64,000 bases of DNA from Aquisediminimonas profunda. GTDB taxonomy: Bacteria; Pseudomonadota; Alphaproteobacteria; Sphingomonadales; Sphingomonadaceae. Where the stretch lies: the NCBI RefSeq assembly GCF_019443285.1, contig NZ_CP080327.1:2476001-2540000 (forward strand). Reading direction: 5' to 3'. A program made the position numbers and the translations under genes. Below the pieces are notes generated by a model, which saw only the letters and a program-made list of their open reading frames with translations, was not told where the DNA came from and ran no database searches. How positions within the stretch are numbered: the stretch's first letter is position 1; the number at the start of each line of letters is the position of its first letter. Shown here piece after piece: positions 51,555 through 62,617 of the stretch.

Positions 51555-52568
51555 ATGCATGAGCTTGCACTTCCCCTTCTTATCGGATTGATTGCTGTTG
51601 CACTGGCTTTCGATTTTCTGAACGGTTTGCATGATGCAGCGAATTCCATCGCTACGGTCGTCGCAACTCGCTTGTTGAGCCCATTGAAGGCCGTTGCCTT
51701 TGCAGCTTTCTTCAATTTTACAGCCTATTTCCTCTCGATCATTTTTCCAAGTCTGCACAAGGTAGCCGAAACGATCGGCAAAGGCATTATCGACAAGGAC
51801 CTCGTAACGCCTTCAGTCGTCTTTGGTGCCTTGATCGGGGCAATGTTCTGGAACGTCGTAACATGGTGGCGCGGAATCCCGTCCTCGTCGAGCCATGCTC
51901 TTGTTGGCGGGCTTGTGGGGGCAGGCGTCGCACACTCAGGTCTTAGCGGCATACAATGGGCTGGGCTTAACAAGACAGTTATCGCGATTTTTCTGTCGCC
52001 GATGCTCGGCATGCTATTGTCATTGTTGATCATGCTGGCTTCAAGCTGGACCTTCAACAATGCAACACCGCGCAGCGCTGAGGGGAGTTTCAAGTTTCTG
52101 CACATTGCCTCGTCTGCAACCTATTCAATAAGTCACGGCCTGAATGATGCTCAGAAGACAATGGGGATCATCACAGTCCTTCTATATTCCACCGGTTACC
52201 TGAAGGGCGACTTCCATGTCCCGCATTGGGTGGCGATAAGCTGCTATGTCGCCATTTCGCTTGGGACCTTGTCGGGTGGATGGAAAATCATTCAGACAAT
52301 GGGAACGCGCATCACGAAATTGTCGCAACATCAAGGTTTCAGTGCGTCACTTGGCGGATCGGTGATGGTCTTCACGGCATCAGCATTGGGGATTCCGGTT
52401 TCGACGACACATACCATAACAGGTTGTATCATCGGGGCGGGAACGGCGCGGCGGACTTCATCGGTGCGTTGGGGTGTGGCAGGCAACGTGGTTATTGCGT
52501 GGATCATTACAATCCCAGCTTCAGCCTTGGTTGGTGCTCTATTCTATTGGCTAACAACACTTTTTTAG
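51555..52568 (+). CDS. pit: Inorganic phosphate transporter, Pit family
   Basis: This 337-residue integral membrane protein has about ten helices. The two Pit signature repeats are [18 protein letters not shown] near the N-terminus and [17 protein letters not shown] in the second half; STTHTITG belongs to the last helices. It mediates proton-coupled low-affinity phosphate uptake. It forms an operon with the Nudix-DUF47 gene and converges with rimO (overlap of 4 bases). Confidence 0.93.
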   Translation: MHELALPLLIGLIAVALAFDFLNGLHDAANSIATVVATRLLSPLKAVAFAAFFNFTAYFLSIIFPSLHKVAETIGKGIIDKDLVTPSVVFGALIGAMFWNVVTWWRGIPSSSSHALVGGLVGAGVAHSGLSGIQWAGLNKTVIAIFLSPMLGMLLSLLIMLASSWTFNNATPRSAEGSFKFLHIASSATYSISHGLNDAQKTMGIITVLLYSTGYLKGDFHVPHWVAISCYVAISLGTLSGGWKIIQTMGTRITKLSQHQGFSASLGGSVMVFTASALGIPVSTTHTITGCIIGAGTARRTSSVRWGVAGNVVIAWIITIPASALVGALFYWLTTLF

Positions 52569-53899
52569 AGGCTGACAGGAACGCCAAACAGATCGTGCTC
52601 GTCGGCGTCCTCGATCTCTACCGAGGCAATTTCACCCGGCTTAAGGTGGCCGGCGTCTCGCAGGAAGACTGAACCATCGATCTCGGGCGCATCAGCTTTT
52701 GAACGACCCGTAGCGCCTCCGCTTTCATCGACTTCATCGATGATCACGTCCAGCCGCTTGCCAATCTTAGCGGCAAGTTTTGCCGCTGAAATCGCAGCAG
52801 TCTTTTCCATGATGCGCGCGTAACGCTCTTCCTTGAGGGCCTCTGGAACGGGATTGGGCAGGGCGTTGGCCGCGGCGCCCGAGACTGGCTCGAACCGAAA
52901 TGCCCCGACTCGATCCAGTTGCGCCTCATCGAGCCAATCGAGCAGATATTGAAAGTCGTCTTCGGTCTCGCCCGGAAAGCCAACTACAAAGGTCGAGCGG
53001 ATAGCAATGTCAGGACAGATTTCGCGCCAGCGCCTGACACGCTCGAGCACCCTTGCCTCATTTGCGGGACGCTTCATTGCCTTCAGAACGGCAGGTGCTG
53101 CATGTTGGAATGGTATATCCAGATACGGAAGCACAAGCCCTTCTGCCATCAGGGGAATAACCTGATCCACATGAGGGTAAGGGTAGACATAGTGCAGCCT
53201 CACCCATGCGCCAAGTTTGCCCAACTCCCGCGCCAGATCAGTCATGTGTGCTCTGACTTGCTGGCCTTTCCATTCTCTTGGCTGATGGCGAATGTCGACG
53301 CCATAGGCCGACGTGTCTTGAGAAATGACCAAAAGTTCGCGCGTACCTGCAGCAACGAGCTTTTCCGCCTCACGCAAGATCGCATCAGGTCTTCTGGAGA
53401 CGAGGGCACCGCGGATGCTCGGAATGATGCAGAATGCGCAGGCGTGGTTACAGCCTTCCGAGATTTTCAGGTAGCTGTAATGCCGCGGAGTCAGTTTGAG
53501 ACCGGCTTCAGGAACGAGGTCGACAAATGCATTCGGGACAGGCGGCGCTGCTTCATGCACAGCCTCAACAACGGCCTCATATTGATGCGGGCCACTGATC
53601 GCGAGGACTTCGGGGAAGCGGGCCCGGATCACGTCTGCTTCATTGCCCATGCACCCGGTCACAATAACGCGACCATTTTCCGCCATGGCCTCGCCGATTG
53701 CTTCCAGGCTTTCTTCCTTGGCTGAATCCAGAAAGCCACACGTGTTTACGAGAACAACGTCAGCGCCTGCATAATCAGGCGACAATCCGTAACCTTCAGC
53801 GCGCAGTTTCGTCAGTATCCTCTCGCTATCAACGAGAGCCTTGGGGCAGCCAAGCGAAACCATGCCGACTTTCGGCGGGGAGGGGAATGTTATTGCCAT
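52565..53899 (-). CDS. rimO: Ribosomal protein S12 methylthiotransferase
   Basis: This 444-residue radical-SAM enzyme methylthiolates Asp89 of S12. The UPF0004 N-terminal domain has [18 protein letters not shown] and TGCMGN cysteines for the second cluster. The radical-SAM cluster motif is [10 protein letters not shown]-terminal TRAM domain ends the protein. The DxE-type S12 specificity is inferred from overall similarity to RimO rather than MiaB. Confidence 0.95.
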   Translation of the reverse strand: MAITFPSPPKVGMVSLGCPKALVDSERILTKLRAEGYGLSPDYAGADVVLVNTCGFLDSAKEESLEAIGEAMAENGRVIVTGCMGNEADVIRARFPEVLAISGPHQYEAVVEAVHEAAPPVPNAFVDLVPEAGLKLTPRHYSYLKISEGCNHACAFCIIPSIRGALVSRRPDAILREAEKLVAAGTRELLVISQDTSAYGVDIRHQPREWKGQQVRAHMTDLARELGKLGAWVRLHYVYPYPHVDQVIPLMAEGLVLPYLDIPFQHAAPAVLKAMKRPANEARVLERVRRWREICPDIAIRSTFVVGFPGETEDDFQYLLDWLDEAQLDRVGAFRFEPVSGAAANALPNPVPEALKEERYARIMEKTAAISAAKLAAKIGKRLDVIIDEVDESGGATGRSKADAPEIDGSVFLRDAGHLKPGEIASVEIEDADEHDLFGVPVSL

Positions 53900-53949
53900 G
53901 ATCGGGGGCGCCCATAAGCGCCATTTGCCGGAAAGTCACGAGTTGCTGT

Positions 53950-55227
53950 TTATGCAGCTGTAATTCGTTCCAAACCGCCCATATAAGGCTGCAGAACAGT
54001 TGGGACCGAAATACTGCCATCTGCTTTTTGGTAATTCTCGATCACTGCAACAAGGGCGCGGCCGACGGCAAGGCCCGACCCGTTTAATGTGTGGACAAAA
54101 ACAGTTCCCTTCTCGCCCTCCCGGCGGAACCGGGCGTTCATTCGGCGCGCTTGGAAATCACCACAATTTGAGCAGCTTGAAATCTCGCGATACCGCTGTT
54201 GTCCCGGCAGCCAAACTTCAAGATCAAACGTCTTCTGCGCGGAAAAGCCCATATCTCCAGTGCACAGGAGCATGCGGCGGAAGGGAAGTTCGAGCTTTTC
54301 AAGAACAGCCTCCGCACATGACGTCATGCGTTCATGTTCTGCATCAGAATCCTCAGGCCGGACGATTGAAACAAGCTCCACTTTTTCAAACTGGTGCTGC
54401 CGGATCATACCTCGCGTGTCGCGTCCGGCGGCTCCGGCTTCCGAACGAAAACAGGGCGTAAGCGCCGTCAACCGGATCGGTAGCTCGCTTTCGACAAGGA
54501 TCATGTCACGAACCATGTTGGTTAGGCTGACTTCAGCAGTAGGTATGAGCCACCGGCCATCGGTCGTCCGGAACTGGTCTTCGGCAAACTTCGGCAGTTG
54601 GCCTGTGCCATAAAGAGCCTCGTCACGGACCAGAACCGGCGGTGCCACCTCCTGATACCCAAACTCTCCTGTATGAAGATCGAGCATGAACTGCCCTAAT
54701 GCCCGAGACAGCCGTGCAATGCCGCCGCGGAGGTATGCAAATCGGGCGCCGGCAACTTTTTGTGCTGTTTCGAAATCCAGGCCAAGCGCAGGGCCAATTT
54801 CGTGATGCTCACGGGGCTCGAACCCCTGTTCAATAATATCTCCCCGAACATGGATGACCACATTCTCGTTTTCGTCCGCGCCGATCGGCACAGAAATATC
54901 GGCAAGATTGGGTATCGATGCGAGCAGATCGTTCAGTCTTGACAGAGCCAAGCGCTCTTCCGCCTCAAGCGCGGGGATTTTGGCTTTGTACTCACTGACT
55001 TCAGCCATGAGCCGGTTGGCCTCTTCGTCGTCCTGCTGGGCCTTGGCCGCTCCGATGGCCTTGGATGCATCATTACGTGCGGCAAGCGAAGTCTGGAGTG
55101 CCTGAGTCAATTCCCGCCAATTCTCGTCTACGGCAAGAATTTCATTGGCCCGCGGTGAAAGGCCTCGCCGCGCAAGTGCCGTATCAAAGGCGGCAGGGTT
55201 ATCACGAATTTGACGAATATCATGCAT
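53950..55227 (-). CDS. serS: Serine-tRNA ligase
   Basis: This 425-residue class II aminoacyl-tRNA synthetase has an N-terminal coiled-coil arm (~30-100), then the catalytic domain. Motif 2 is [19 protein letters not shown] and motif 3 is [17 protein letters not shown], with PTAEVSLTN in the substrate site. The length is normal. No T-box or leader structure is visible upstream. Confidence 0.96.
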   Translation of the reverse strand: MHDIRQIRDNPAAFDTALARRGLSPRANEILAVDENWRELTQALQTSLAARNDASKAIGAAKAQQDDEEANRLMAEVSEYKAKIPALEAEERLALSRLNDLLASIPNLADISVPIGADENENVVIHVRGDIIEQGFEPREHHEIGPALGLDFETAQKVAGARFAYLRGGIARLSRALGQFMLDLHTGEFGYQEVAPPVLVRDEALYGTGQLPKFAEDQFRTTDGRWLIPTAEVSLTNMVRDMILVESELPIRLTALTPCFRSEAGAAGRDTRGMIRQHQFEKVELVSIVRPEDSDAEHERMTSCAEAVLEKLELPFRRMLLCTGDMGFSAQKTFDLEVWLPGQQRYREISSCSNCGDFQARRMNARFRREGEKGTVFVHTLNGSGLAVGRALVAVIENYQKADGSISVPTVLQPYMGGLERITAA

Positions 55228-55273
55228 GAGACAGCGCTATGGCGGCAGGAATTGTCAGTCGCAAGCGCAATGC

Positions 55274-55750
55274 TCAATCAGGGTCGACGGGAACGCCGGG
55301 AATATGTTTGGACGTGCGAATAGTGAGCGATGTCTTTACGCCAGCCACGTTGGGAGCAGTCGTAAGTGACGACGTCAGGAACGATTGAAATTCCTGCAAG
55401 TCCCGCGCGACGATCTTTAGGATAAAGTCAATTTCTCCATTCAGCATGTGGCATTCCCGCACCGGCGCCAGCTTGGCAATATGGTCTTCAAAGGCACGCA
55501 AATCAGACTCGGCTTGGCTCTTGAGACTCACCATTGCGAACACAGTGATCGTGTATCCGAGTCGCGATGCGTTAAGCGAAGCATGATACCCTTCGATAAT
55601 CCCGCTTTCCTCAAGTGCACGCACACGACGCAGGCAAGGAGGTGCCGTCAGCCCCACGTGTTCCGCCAGTTCGACGTTGGTCATCCGTCCATTCGCCTGA
55701 AGTTCTGCGAGAATTCGACGGTCGATCCTATCGAATGAAACTTGCGTCAT
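55274..55750 (-). CDS. Lrp/AsnC-family transcriptional regulator
   Basis: This 158-residue regulator has an N-terminal winged helix (FDRIDRRILAELQANGRMTNVELAEHVGLTAPPCLRRV) and a C-terminal RAM ligand domain (LNASRLGYTITVFAMVSLKS). Such proteins sense amino acids or related carboxylates. Its own target is not clear; the ALDH7 gene nearby suggests lysine or aminoadipate catabolism as one candidate. Confidence 0.92.
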   Translation of the reverse strand: MTQVSFDRIDRRILAELQANGRMTNVELAEHVGLTAPPCLRRVRALEESGIIEGYHASLNASRLGYTITVFAMVSLKSQAESDLRAFEDHIAKLAPVRECHMLNGEIDFILKIVARDLQEFQSFLTSSLTTAPNVAGVKTSLTIRTSKHIPGVPVDPD

Positions 55751-55903
55751 TCGCCACTTATCCTTTCATCTAGCACCTCTTCGCTGTAATTTTCTTACAA
55801 TGCAAGGCCATTGTGCCACTTTGCTACGCTTGAGTTTCGGTGCTTCCCGAGTGCCCCGCAAAGCGCTATCGAACAGTAACGGGGATAGAGACTGAGAGAG
55901 GTC

Positions 55904-57511
55904 GTGCTTTCGGTGCGTTTTGACGACCGCCTTAATACCATGCTGACGCAATCTGCCCCTGATGGAGCAGCAAGGGCCGCGCTTTGGGTACAAATTGCAG
56001 ACATTGTTGCTCAGGAACGGATTCGAATCTCGCCCGAGAAAATGGCGGCGGCATTTGAACGGCTGCTTGCCTGGCGGGAGGACGTGCCAGTTTCTCGGCG
56101 CCGGGCAACGGCGCTTGCACTGTCTGACCATCCTGTTTCGCCAGAGATGGTCGACCTATTTGCAAAGGATTCGCCACAGGTCGCAGCACCCCTCCTGCTC
56201 CATGTGAAGCTGGATGATCAGGACTGGGTTCGCCTGATACCTGGTTGGCCGTCAACCAGCCGCGCTCTGGTGCGCGAAAGGCGTGACCTGCCTGATGAAA
56301 CCCGCAGACTTCTTGGCGTTTATGGCAACGTAGATTTTGTGCTTCCCGGAGGAAGCGAGACCGCGGACTCCCATGAGTCTGCCATTCAGATTCGCGATCT
56401 GGTTGCACGGATCGAGGCTTACCGCCGAGATCATCGTCCTGCAGCAAGGAGCAGCCAGGAGCCGGAACGTCTCGAATTTTTCCGTTTCGAGGCAGGCGGT
56501 GATGGGATCATCAACTGGGTTGAAGGTGCGCCGCGCGGTCCTTTGATTGGTATCTCGCTTGCTGATATGGCCGAGCCCGGTGGCTATGGCGTTGATGGCC
56601 AGGCAGCTGGAGCTTGTCGACAGCGAGCTCAGTTTCGCGACGCACACCTTACAGTGGCTGGAGCCGGTGAAGCATCGGGGGCATGGCTTTTGTCTGCCAA
56701 TCCACTTTTCAATAGGGAAGACGGTCGCTTTATTGGATATCGGGGATTCGCGAAACGCCCAGGACCAAGCTTGGCTGCGCCTTCAAAGCTGCTTGGCGAT
56801 GGTCTTTCGCCTGATTCCATAAGGCAACTCACCCACGAACTAAGAACGCCACTGAATGCCATTCGCGGATTCGGCGAGATGATTGAGTCACGGCTATTGG
56901 GCCCCGTGGCTCAGCACTATCGTGAAATGGCCCGCAGTATTGTGAGTGATGCTTCAAGACTGATGGCTGTGATCGATGATCTCGATTCAGCCGCACGACT
57001 GGAAACGGGAGACTGGCCAGTTGAAGCATTGCCTGCGGAAGGCATCAGTCTGTCGACTGTCCTAGAGAGTATTGCGAGTGAGTTGGGCCCGCTCAGCGAT
57101 GATCACGGAGCCAGAATCCGTATCGTTCTTGTGCGTCCAGTTCCCAATGCTCGAGCAGATCTGGTGACATGTCGTCGCCTTGTGGGCAGATTGTTGACTG
57201 CGGCGATTGAACTGGCCGTAAACGGCGAAGAATTGATCGCCAGACTCGATGTTGCGGGCACAGGCGTTACGCTTCAGGTTGACAGGCCATCGCGCATACA
57301 AGGGCTCACGCCCGAACAGATTTTGGCAACGGCAGCTGTCGGCGATGCAAGCTCTGCGGGAGATATCGCTTTAGGGCTAGGATTTACGATGCGCCTTATA
57401 GAAGCGATGGCGAAGCGGGCAGGGGGCTCCCTGGAAATTGGCCGAGAACGCATTAGCCTCGTCTTGCCGAGCGTCACTGCGGGTGCGGAAGAGAACAAGG
57501 AAAGCGGCTGA
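55904..57511 (+). CDS. Sensor histidine kinase
   Basis: This 535-residue protein has an N-terminal ~150-residue helical domain of unknown type, a middle region, then HisKA with LTHELRTPLNAIRGF (phospho-accepting His311) and an HATPase_c domain whose G-box (GDIALGLGFTMRLIEAMAKRAGGSLEI) is near the C-terminus. The N-box is poorly conserved, so ATP binding may be weak. No transmembrane helix is seen, so the kinase is likely cytoplasmic. It starts with GTG 55904. No response regulator lies beside it. Confidence 0.85.
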   Translation: MLSVRFDDRLNTMLTQSAPDGAARAALWVQIADIVAQERIRISPEKMAAAFERLLAWREDVPVSRRRATALALSDHPVSPEMVDLFAKDSPQVAAPLLLHVKLDDQDWVRLIPGWPSTSRALVRERRDLPDETRRLLGVYGNVDFVLPGGSETADSHESAIQIRDLVARIEAYRRDHRPAARSSQEPERLEFFRFEAGGDGIINWVEGAPRGPLIGISLADMAEPGGYGVDGQAAGACRQRAQFRDAHLTVAGAGEASGAWLLSANPLFNREDGRFIGYRGFAKRPGPSLAAPSKLLGDGLSPDSIRQLTHELRTPLNAIRGFGEMIESRLLGPVAQHYREMARSIVSDASRLMAVIDDLDSAARLETGDWPVEALPAEGISLSTVLESIASELGPLSDDHGARIRIVLVRPVPNARADLVTCRRLVGRLLTAAIELAVNGEELIARLDVAGTGVTLQVDRPSRIQGLTPEQILATAAVGDASSAGDIALGLGFTMRLIEAMAKRAGGSLEIGRERISLVLPSVTAGAEENKESG

Positions 57512-57605
57512 ATTCTGCCCGCCGTGCAGAGCTTGTTTGGCAAATTGCGAAGCACGCTTGCGCGACTTGCCTTTGCTCAGCTATCGAACGCGTCGCAACG
57601 GGTAT

Positions 57606-57680
57606 GGGCCTGTAGCTCAATGGTAGAGCCGGCCGCTCATAACGGCTTGGTTGGGGGTTCGAATCCCTCCGGGCCCACCA
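57606..57680 (+). tRNA. tRNA with CAT anticodon, probably tRNA-Ile2
   Basis: This is a full cloverleaf with encoded CCA: acceptor GGGCCTG/CGGGCCC, D-arm AGCTCAATGGTAGAGC, anticodon arm CCGCTCATAACGG giving CAT, and T-arm GGTTCGAATCC. CAT can mean Met or lysidine-modified Ile2. CTTGGTTG after the anticodon arm resembles tRNA-Ile2, so that is preferred, with elongator Met as alternative. Confidence 0.85.
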
Positions 57681-57824
57681 AATTTCGGCGTAAGTCCAAA
57701 CAAAGCCGGTATCAATTTGAATATGCTTGCCTCGCTTTGCGCGCGGAGCGCGGAGGCAATCGTTACGGAGAGGTCGATTTCACTTGCGCCGCAAAGCGGC
57801 CATAAACTAAGGGCCGCTTCGGTC

Positions 57825-57901
<77 letters not shown>

Positions 57902-57966
57902 ATCATGCATTTCAAGCTTTGCGGAGCTGCCCGGCATGCAGTCTCCTGTGTCTTGCGAGGGTAGGG

Positions 57967-59082
57967 ATGACAAAGGCAGGCCTGCGAAAGCTCTGGCTGC
58001 AGATGCATAAATGGATCGGCATCTGTTTGGCCGTACTGTTTGCCCCGCTTGCGTTCAGCGGATCAATGTTGGTCTGGCATGATGCGCTGGACTCTGCGCT
58101 CAACCCTCAACGGGAAATATCAGGCAATGGGCATGCGTCAAAGCCTGTATCTGCATATCTTGTCGCCGTGCAGGAGCAGATGGATGAAGGCTTTCAGGTT
58201 ACCTCGGTAAGGTTTGAAGATGGCCGAGCGATGCTTGTCGTGGCGACCGACATGAAATTGCCTGACAGTACTTATAGCCCCCTTAACCGTACAAACTATT
58301 GGCTTGATCCGGCCGATGGCCGAATTCTCGAAAAGCGTGACCGTAGTGCCGGGTTCATGCCAGTCATGGAACGCCTCCACGACGGCCTTTTTATTCCGAT
58401 GTATGGACGTCCCATAGTGGGTTTTCTGGGGCTGGCAATGTTCCTGTCTTGTGCGACCGGTCTCTGGCTCTGGTGGCCGGTATCCGGCAGCCCTGCCAAG
58501 GGCCTGAGGTGGCGCCGAAGCAATGACACATTCGGAAACGTCCATCATGTCGCCGGTTTCTGGATAAGCCTACCGTTGGCCATGTTGGCACTCACGGGCG
58601 CTTGGATAGCCTTTCCCGAGATTGCAGCGACACTCTCCGGCAGAACTGCACCCAGCTTGGAGGAACGGATGGCCCAAATGCGGGCGTTGCCGCTGCGGAA
58701 AACCAATCTTTGGCCGGATGCAGTTGTCGCAAAGGCGCTCGAAAAGCAGCCCGGGCCGTTGGCATCCATTTCTTGGCCTACTGAACTTGATCCGGCGTGG
58801 AAGGTTGGCATTAAAACGGCCGAAAAACCTGTTCAGGTCTGGGTCGATGACAAAACGGGAATCGCAAATACGGGGGGAGGCATGCGTTCCGGTCGGATCG
58901 GGCAGATGCTCAGAAGGATGCATGAAGGCGCCGAAATGGGCACCGTTTGGCAAGCAATGATATTCTTGGCAGGCCTCGTTCCTACAATATTGGGCGTCAC
59001 CGGAATCGTGATGTGGTGGCGGTCAAGACAGTGGCGTGCAGACGTTGCCGAGAGAAGCAAGTCCGTTAAAGCTCAAATCTGA
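57967..59082 (+). CDS. PepSY-associated membrane protein
   Basis: This 371-residue protein has four or more membrane helices, with [24 protein letters not shown] at the start, a periplasmic PepSY-like segment, and [40 protein letters not shown] and a final helix near 340. The histidines fit the PepSY_TM family seen in siderophore or iron-reductase systems. GAGGGTAGGG precedes ATG 57967. It converges with the ALDH gene, overlapping by 17 bases. Confidence 0.85.
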   Translation: MTKAGLRKLWLQMHKWIGICLAVLFAPLAFSGSMLVWHDALDSALNPQREISGNGHASKPVSAYLVAVQEQMDEGFQVTSVRFEDGRAMLVVATDMKLPDSTYSPLNRTNYWLDPADGRILEKRDRSAGFMPVMERLHDGLFIPMYGRPIVGFLGLAMFLSCATGLWLWWPVSGSPAKGLRWRRSNDTFGNVHHVAGFWISLPLAMLALTGAWIAFPEIAATLSGRTAPSLEERMAQMRALPLRKTNLWPDAVVAKALEKQPGPLASISWPTELDPAWKVGIKTAEKPVQVWVDDKTGIANTGGGMRSGRIGQMLRRMHEGAEMGTVWQAMIFLAGLVPTILGVTGIVMWWRSRQWRADVAERSKSVKAQI

Positions 59083-60559
59083 CGCCCTGTGCAAGTGGCA
59101 GATCGCTCGAATAGTTTATCGTGCTGGTCTGGCGCCGCATGTAGGCCCGCCAACTGTCGGAGCCGGACTCCCGACCGCCGCCGGTTTCCTTTTCCCCGCC
59201 GAATGCTCCGCCAATCTCGGCACCTGACGTCCCAATGTTGACATTGGCAATACCGCAGTCGCTGCCGGTTGCTGACGTAAAGAGTTCCGCTTCGCGCACA
59301 TCATTTGTAAAGACGCTGGAAGACAAACCCTGCGGCACGCCGTTGACCAGGGCTATCGCTTCCTCGAATTCAGAATAGCTGAAAAGATAGAGGATTGGCG
59401 CAAATGTTTCGATCATCGCTGGGCCAGCCTGAGCCTGAAGTTCGACAATTGCAGGGCGCACATAAACACCCTCGCACACGATCCGTTCGCCTCCCGTCAC
59501 TTTGCCGCCCGCGATACGCGCATCTGCCAGCGCAGCTTCCATTGTTGCAAAAGCCGATTCGTCAATAAGAGGTCCCACAAGCATTGTCGGATCTCTTGGA
59601 TCGCCTATCCAGATGGAAGCAGCAGCAGAGCGCAGTCGGGCGACGAAGCTATCATACAGGCTTTCATGAACGATAAGTCGTCTGAGAGATGTGCAACGCT
59701 GACCTGTCGTTCCCATGAAGCCAAAGGCACATGCGCGCAGTGCAAGATCGAGGTCAGCTGAAGGTGCTACTATTGACGCATTGTTACCGCCAAGCTCCAG
59801 CAGAGAACGACCGAATCGTTGCGCAACTCGTGCTCCAACACTTCGTCCCATCGCAGTGCTGCCTGTTGCGGAGACAAGGGCAATTGCTGGATGGTCGGCC
59901 AGCATTTGTCCAAGATCTGCACCGCCAATAAGGACCGAGGAGAGGCCTTCAGGTGCATCCTTGCCGAACTCTTCGATAGCCAGTGCCAGGATCGCCTGAA
60001 CTGCAAGCGAGACCAAAGGCGTCTTTTCAGAGGGCTTCCAGATAATTGGGTCGCCGCACACGAGCGCAAGCGTGGCGTTCCATGCCCAAACGGCGACTGG
60101 AAAATTGAAGGCTGAAATGATGCCGACAACGCCCAGCGGGTGCCAGCTTTCCATCATCCGGTGTCCGGGGCGTTCACTGGCAATTGTCAATCCGTAGAGC
60201 TGCCGAGACAGACCCACGGCGAAATCGCATATATCTATCATTTCCTGGACTTCTCCGAGTCCTTCGGAAATCGGCTTTCCACATTCCAGCGTTACAAGCT
60301 GCGCCAAGGGTTCCTTGTGTTCACGAAGCAATTGTCCAAATACCCTGACAAGCTCGCCCCGACGCGGCGCCGGAACCTTGCGCCAGTGCAGAAAGGCACT
60401 CCTGGCCAATTCAATCATTGCGGCAGCTTCTTTGAGGGTCGTCCCGACCACTGAACCGGCAGTACGACCGTCAATCGGGCTCACAATGGGTAAATCACCA
60501 CCCAGAGAGAAGCTGAAAATTCGCGCGAGATCTTCGATGTCTTCGGCAGGACTTTTCAC
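59066..60559 (-). CDS. ALDH7-type aldehyde dehydrogenase (aminoadipate semialdehyde/P6C dehydrogenase-like)
   Basis: This 497-residue enzyme has the cofactor loop SATGSTAMGR, LELGGNNA (catalytic Glu), TTGQRCTSLR (catalytic Cys), and the ALDH7 ending SGAEIGGAFGGEKETGGGRE, DSWRAYMRRQTSTINYS. This ending is characteristic of AmaB/antiquitin-type enzymes, which oxidise L-2-aminoadipate 6-semialdehyde in lysine breakdown. The start overlaps the lipoprotein gene's stop (ATGA). The Lrp regulator at 55274 could be linked. Confidence 0.85.
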   Translation of the reverse strand: MKSPAEDIEDLARIFSFSLGGDLPIVSPIDGRTAGSVVGTTLKEAAAMIELARSAFLHWRKVPAPRRGELVRVFGQLLREHKEPLAQLVTLECGKPISEGLGEVQEMIDICDFAVGLSRQLYGLTIASERPGHRMMESWHPLGVVGIISAFNFPVAVWAWNATLALVCGDPIIWKPSEKTPLVSLAVQAILALAIEEFGKDAPEGLSSVLIGGADLGQMLADHPAIALVSATGSTAMGRSVGARVAQRFGRSLLELGGNNASIVAPSADLDLALRACAFGFMGTTGQRCTSLRRLIVHESLYDSFVARLRSAAASIWIGDPRDPTMLVGPLIDESAFATMEAALADARIAGGKVTGGERIVCEGVYVRPAIVELQAQAGPAMIETFAPILYLFSYSEFEEAIALVNGVPQGLSSSVFTNDVREAELFTSATGSDCGIANVNIGTSGAEIGGAFGGEKETGGGRESGSDSWRAYMRRQTSTINYSSDLPLAQGVRFEL

Positions 60560-60840
60560 TTTTCTTCCGCACCTTTTTCAGCCGGACGAGCTCTGGCCAT
60601 GGCCGCCGCCGCTTCATCCTTTTTGGCGCCTTCCTCGATTTGCTTGATCAGCTGGTCGGTTGTGGCATTGGCTGCCTTTTCGAGCGATTCCGCCTGATTT
60701 TCTATCGCTGCCTCATTGGATTCCTGAACCTGACTTCCGCATGCAGAGAGCAGTATGCACAAGACAAACAGGGGCGGCATCCTATTGAGGCCGGCAAGGC
60801 GTCCGAAGTTTGAATACTGGTCAAGGCTCACTTTTTCCAT
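60556..60840 (-). CDS. Small lipoprotein
   Basis: This 94-residue product carries a hydrophobic stretch (MPPLFVLCILLSAC) ending in a lipobox-like LSAC, then a charged, alanine- and lysine-rich coiled-coil-prone tail (EKAANATTDQLIKQIEEG). The start is unsure: Met1 (60840) gives a long N-region and Met21 (60780) a very short one. It overlaps the aldehyde dehydrogenase start. Function unknown. Confidence 0.6.
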   Translation of the reverse strand: MEKVSLDQYSNFGRLAGLNRMPPLFVLCILLSACGSQVQESNEAAIENQAESLEKAANATTDQLIKQIEEGAKKDEAAAAMARARPAEKGAEEK

Positions 60841-60937
60841 TCCTGCTGGCTAACGCCTTGGCGGGCGTTTGCCAATGCCATGGCACTTCGCTAGTGAGCC
60901 GCCAAATCCACTATTCCTCGTCCTGAAAGACCGACCA

Positions 60938-62617
60938 ATGGCCGTCCAATACTCCTATGTCATGAAAGGCCTGACCAAGACCTTCCCCGGCGCGCCCAAG
61001 CCAGTGCTCAACAATATCCACCTGCAGTTCTTGCCGGGCACCAAGATCGCGATCATTGGTGTCAATGGCGCGGGCAAGTCCACCCTCATGAAAATCATGG
61101 CGGGGATCGACAAGGACTATTCAGGCGAGGCTTGGGCAGGTGAGGGTATTCGTGTCGGCTACCTGGCGCAGGAACCACAATTGGATCCGAGCAAGACGGT
61201 CAAGGAAAACGTCATGGACGGCGTGCGCGAAGTCGCCGACATGATGGATCGCTTCAACGAAATTTCGATGATCATGGGTGATCCGCCTGAGGATGCGGAT
61301 TTTGACGCCTTGATGGAAGAAATGGGCACTCTTCAGGAAAAGATCGATGCAGTAGACGGGTGGACGCTCGACAACCAGCTCGAGATCGCGATGGAAGCCT
61401 TGCGTTGCCCACCCGGCGAGGCTGGAGTGGAAAATCTTTCTGGCGGTGAGCGCCGCCGTGTGGCCCTGTGCAGGCTGCTCTTGGAAAAGCCGGAAATTCT
61501 GCTTCTCGATGAACCGACCAACCATCTTGATGCTGAAAGCGTGCAATGGCTTGAAAAGCATCTGATCGACTATGCGGGTAACGTCATCCTCGTCACCCAT
61601 GATCGCTACTTTCTCGACAATGTCGTGGGCTGGGTCCTTGAAATCGATCGAGGCCGAGGCATCCCGTTTGAAGGCAATTATTCGGCTTGGCTTGAAGCGC
61701 AGGGCAAGCGCCTTGAACAGGAAGATCGCGAGGATCAGAGTCGACAAAAGGCAATTCAGGAAGAACTCAAGTGGATTCGGCAATCGCCCAAGGCTCGGCA
61801 AACTAAATCAAAAGCTCGTATTCGGGCATTCGATGAACTCGTGGAACGACAGGCGGATCGCCGACCTGGCGCTGCGCAAATCCTGATCCAGATTCCGGAA
61901 CGGCTTGGTGGAAAGGTCATCGAAGCGAAGAATCTCACCAAGGCTTATGGTGATAAGCTCTTGTTCGAAGACCTGAGCTTCACTTTGCCTCCGGGCGGCA
62001 TTGTAGGTGTGATCGGTCCAAACGGGGCGGGCAAATCGACTCTTTTCAAACTTATCACCGGCCAGGAACAACCCGACGGCGGCACAATCGATATCGGAGA
62101 AACAGTGCGTTTGGGCTACGTCGACCAATCGCGTGACGCCCTGGACCCGAAAAAGAACGTCTGGGAGGAAGTCTCCGGCGGTAACGAGCGTTTCTACTTC
62201 GGCAAGCACGAAGTGAACACCCGTGCCTATGTCGGTGCATTCAATTTCAAGGGCACCGATCAGCAAAAGAAAGTCGGTCAGCTTTCGGGCGGTGAACGCA
62301 ATCGTGTCCATATGGCCAAGATGCTGGCGGCTGGTGGCAATGTCCTTTTGCTCGACGAACCCACCAATGACCTCGACGTCGAAACGCTACGTGCCCTGGA
62401 AGAGGCATTGGAAGAATTCGCCGGGTGCGCAGTTGTGATCAGCCATGATCGCTTCTTCCTCGACCGTCTTGCAACGCACATTCTTGCGTTTGAAGGGGAC
62501 AGCCATGTCGAATGGTTCGAAGGAAATTTTGACAGCTATGAGGAAGACAAGCGGCGCAGACTGGGCGACGCCGCGGATCGACCGACAAGACTGGCTTACA
62601 AGAAGCTGACTCGCTAG
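60938..62617 (+). CDS. ettA: Energy-dependent translational throttle protein EttA
   Basis: This 559-residue ABC-F ATPase has two nucleotide-binding domains: Walker A IGVNGAGKSTLMK near residue 39 and VIGPNGAGKSTLFK near residue 358, with signatures LSGGERRR and LSGGERNR. The interdomain linker has the arm insertion in the first domain (DNQLEIAMEALRC region) typical of EttA. Such proteins bind the ribosomal E site and control the first peptide bond under low energy. ATG 60938 was chosen over 60869 as it gives the family's MAVQYSYVMKGL start. It converges with DUF1365. Confidence 0.93.
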   Translation: MAVQYSYVMKGLTKTFPGAPKPVLNNIHLQFLPGTKIAIIGVNGAGKSTLMKIMAGIDKDYSGEAWAGEGIRVGYLAQEPQLDPSKTVKENVMDGVREVADMMDRFNEISMIMGDPPEDADFDALMEEMGTLQEKIDAVDGWTLDNQLEIAMEALRCPPGEAGVENLSGGERRRVALCRLLLEKPEILLLDEPTNHLDAESVQWLEKHLIDYAGNVILVTHDRYFLDNVVGWVLEIDRGRGIPFEGNYSAWLEAQGKRLEQEDREDQSRQKAIQEELKWIRQSPKARQTKSKARIRAFDELVERQADRRPGAAQILIQIPERLGGKVIEAKNLTKAYGDKLLFEDLSFTLPPGGIVGVIGPNGAGKSTLFKLITGQEQPDGGTIDIGETVRLGYVDQSRDALDPKKNVWEEVSGGNERFYFGKHEVNTRAYVGAFNFKGTDQQKKVGQLSGGERNRVHMAKMLAAGGNVLLLDEPTNDLDVETLRALEEALEEFAGCAVVISHDRFFLDRLATHILAFEGDSHVEWFEGNFDSYEEDKRRRLGDAADRPTRLAYKKLTR

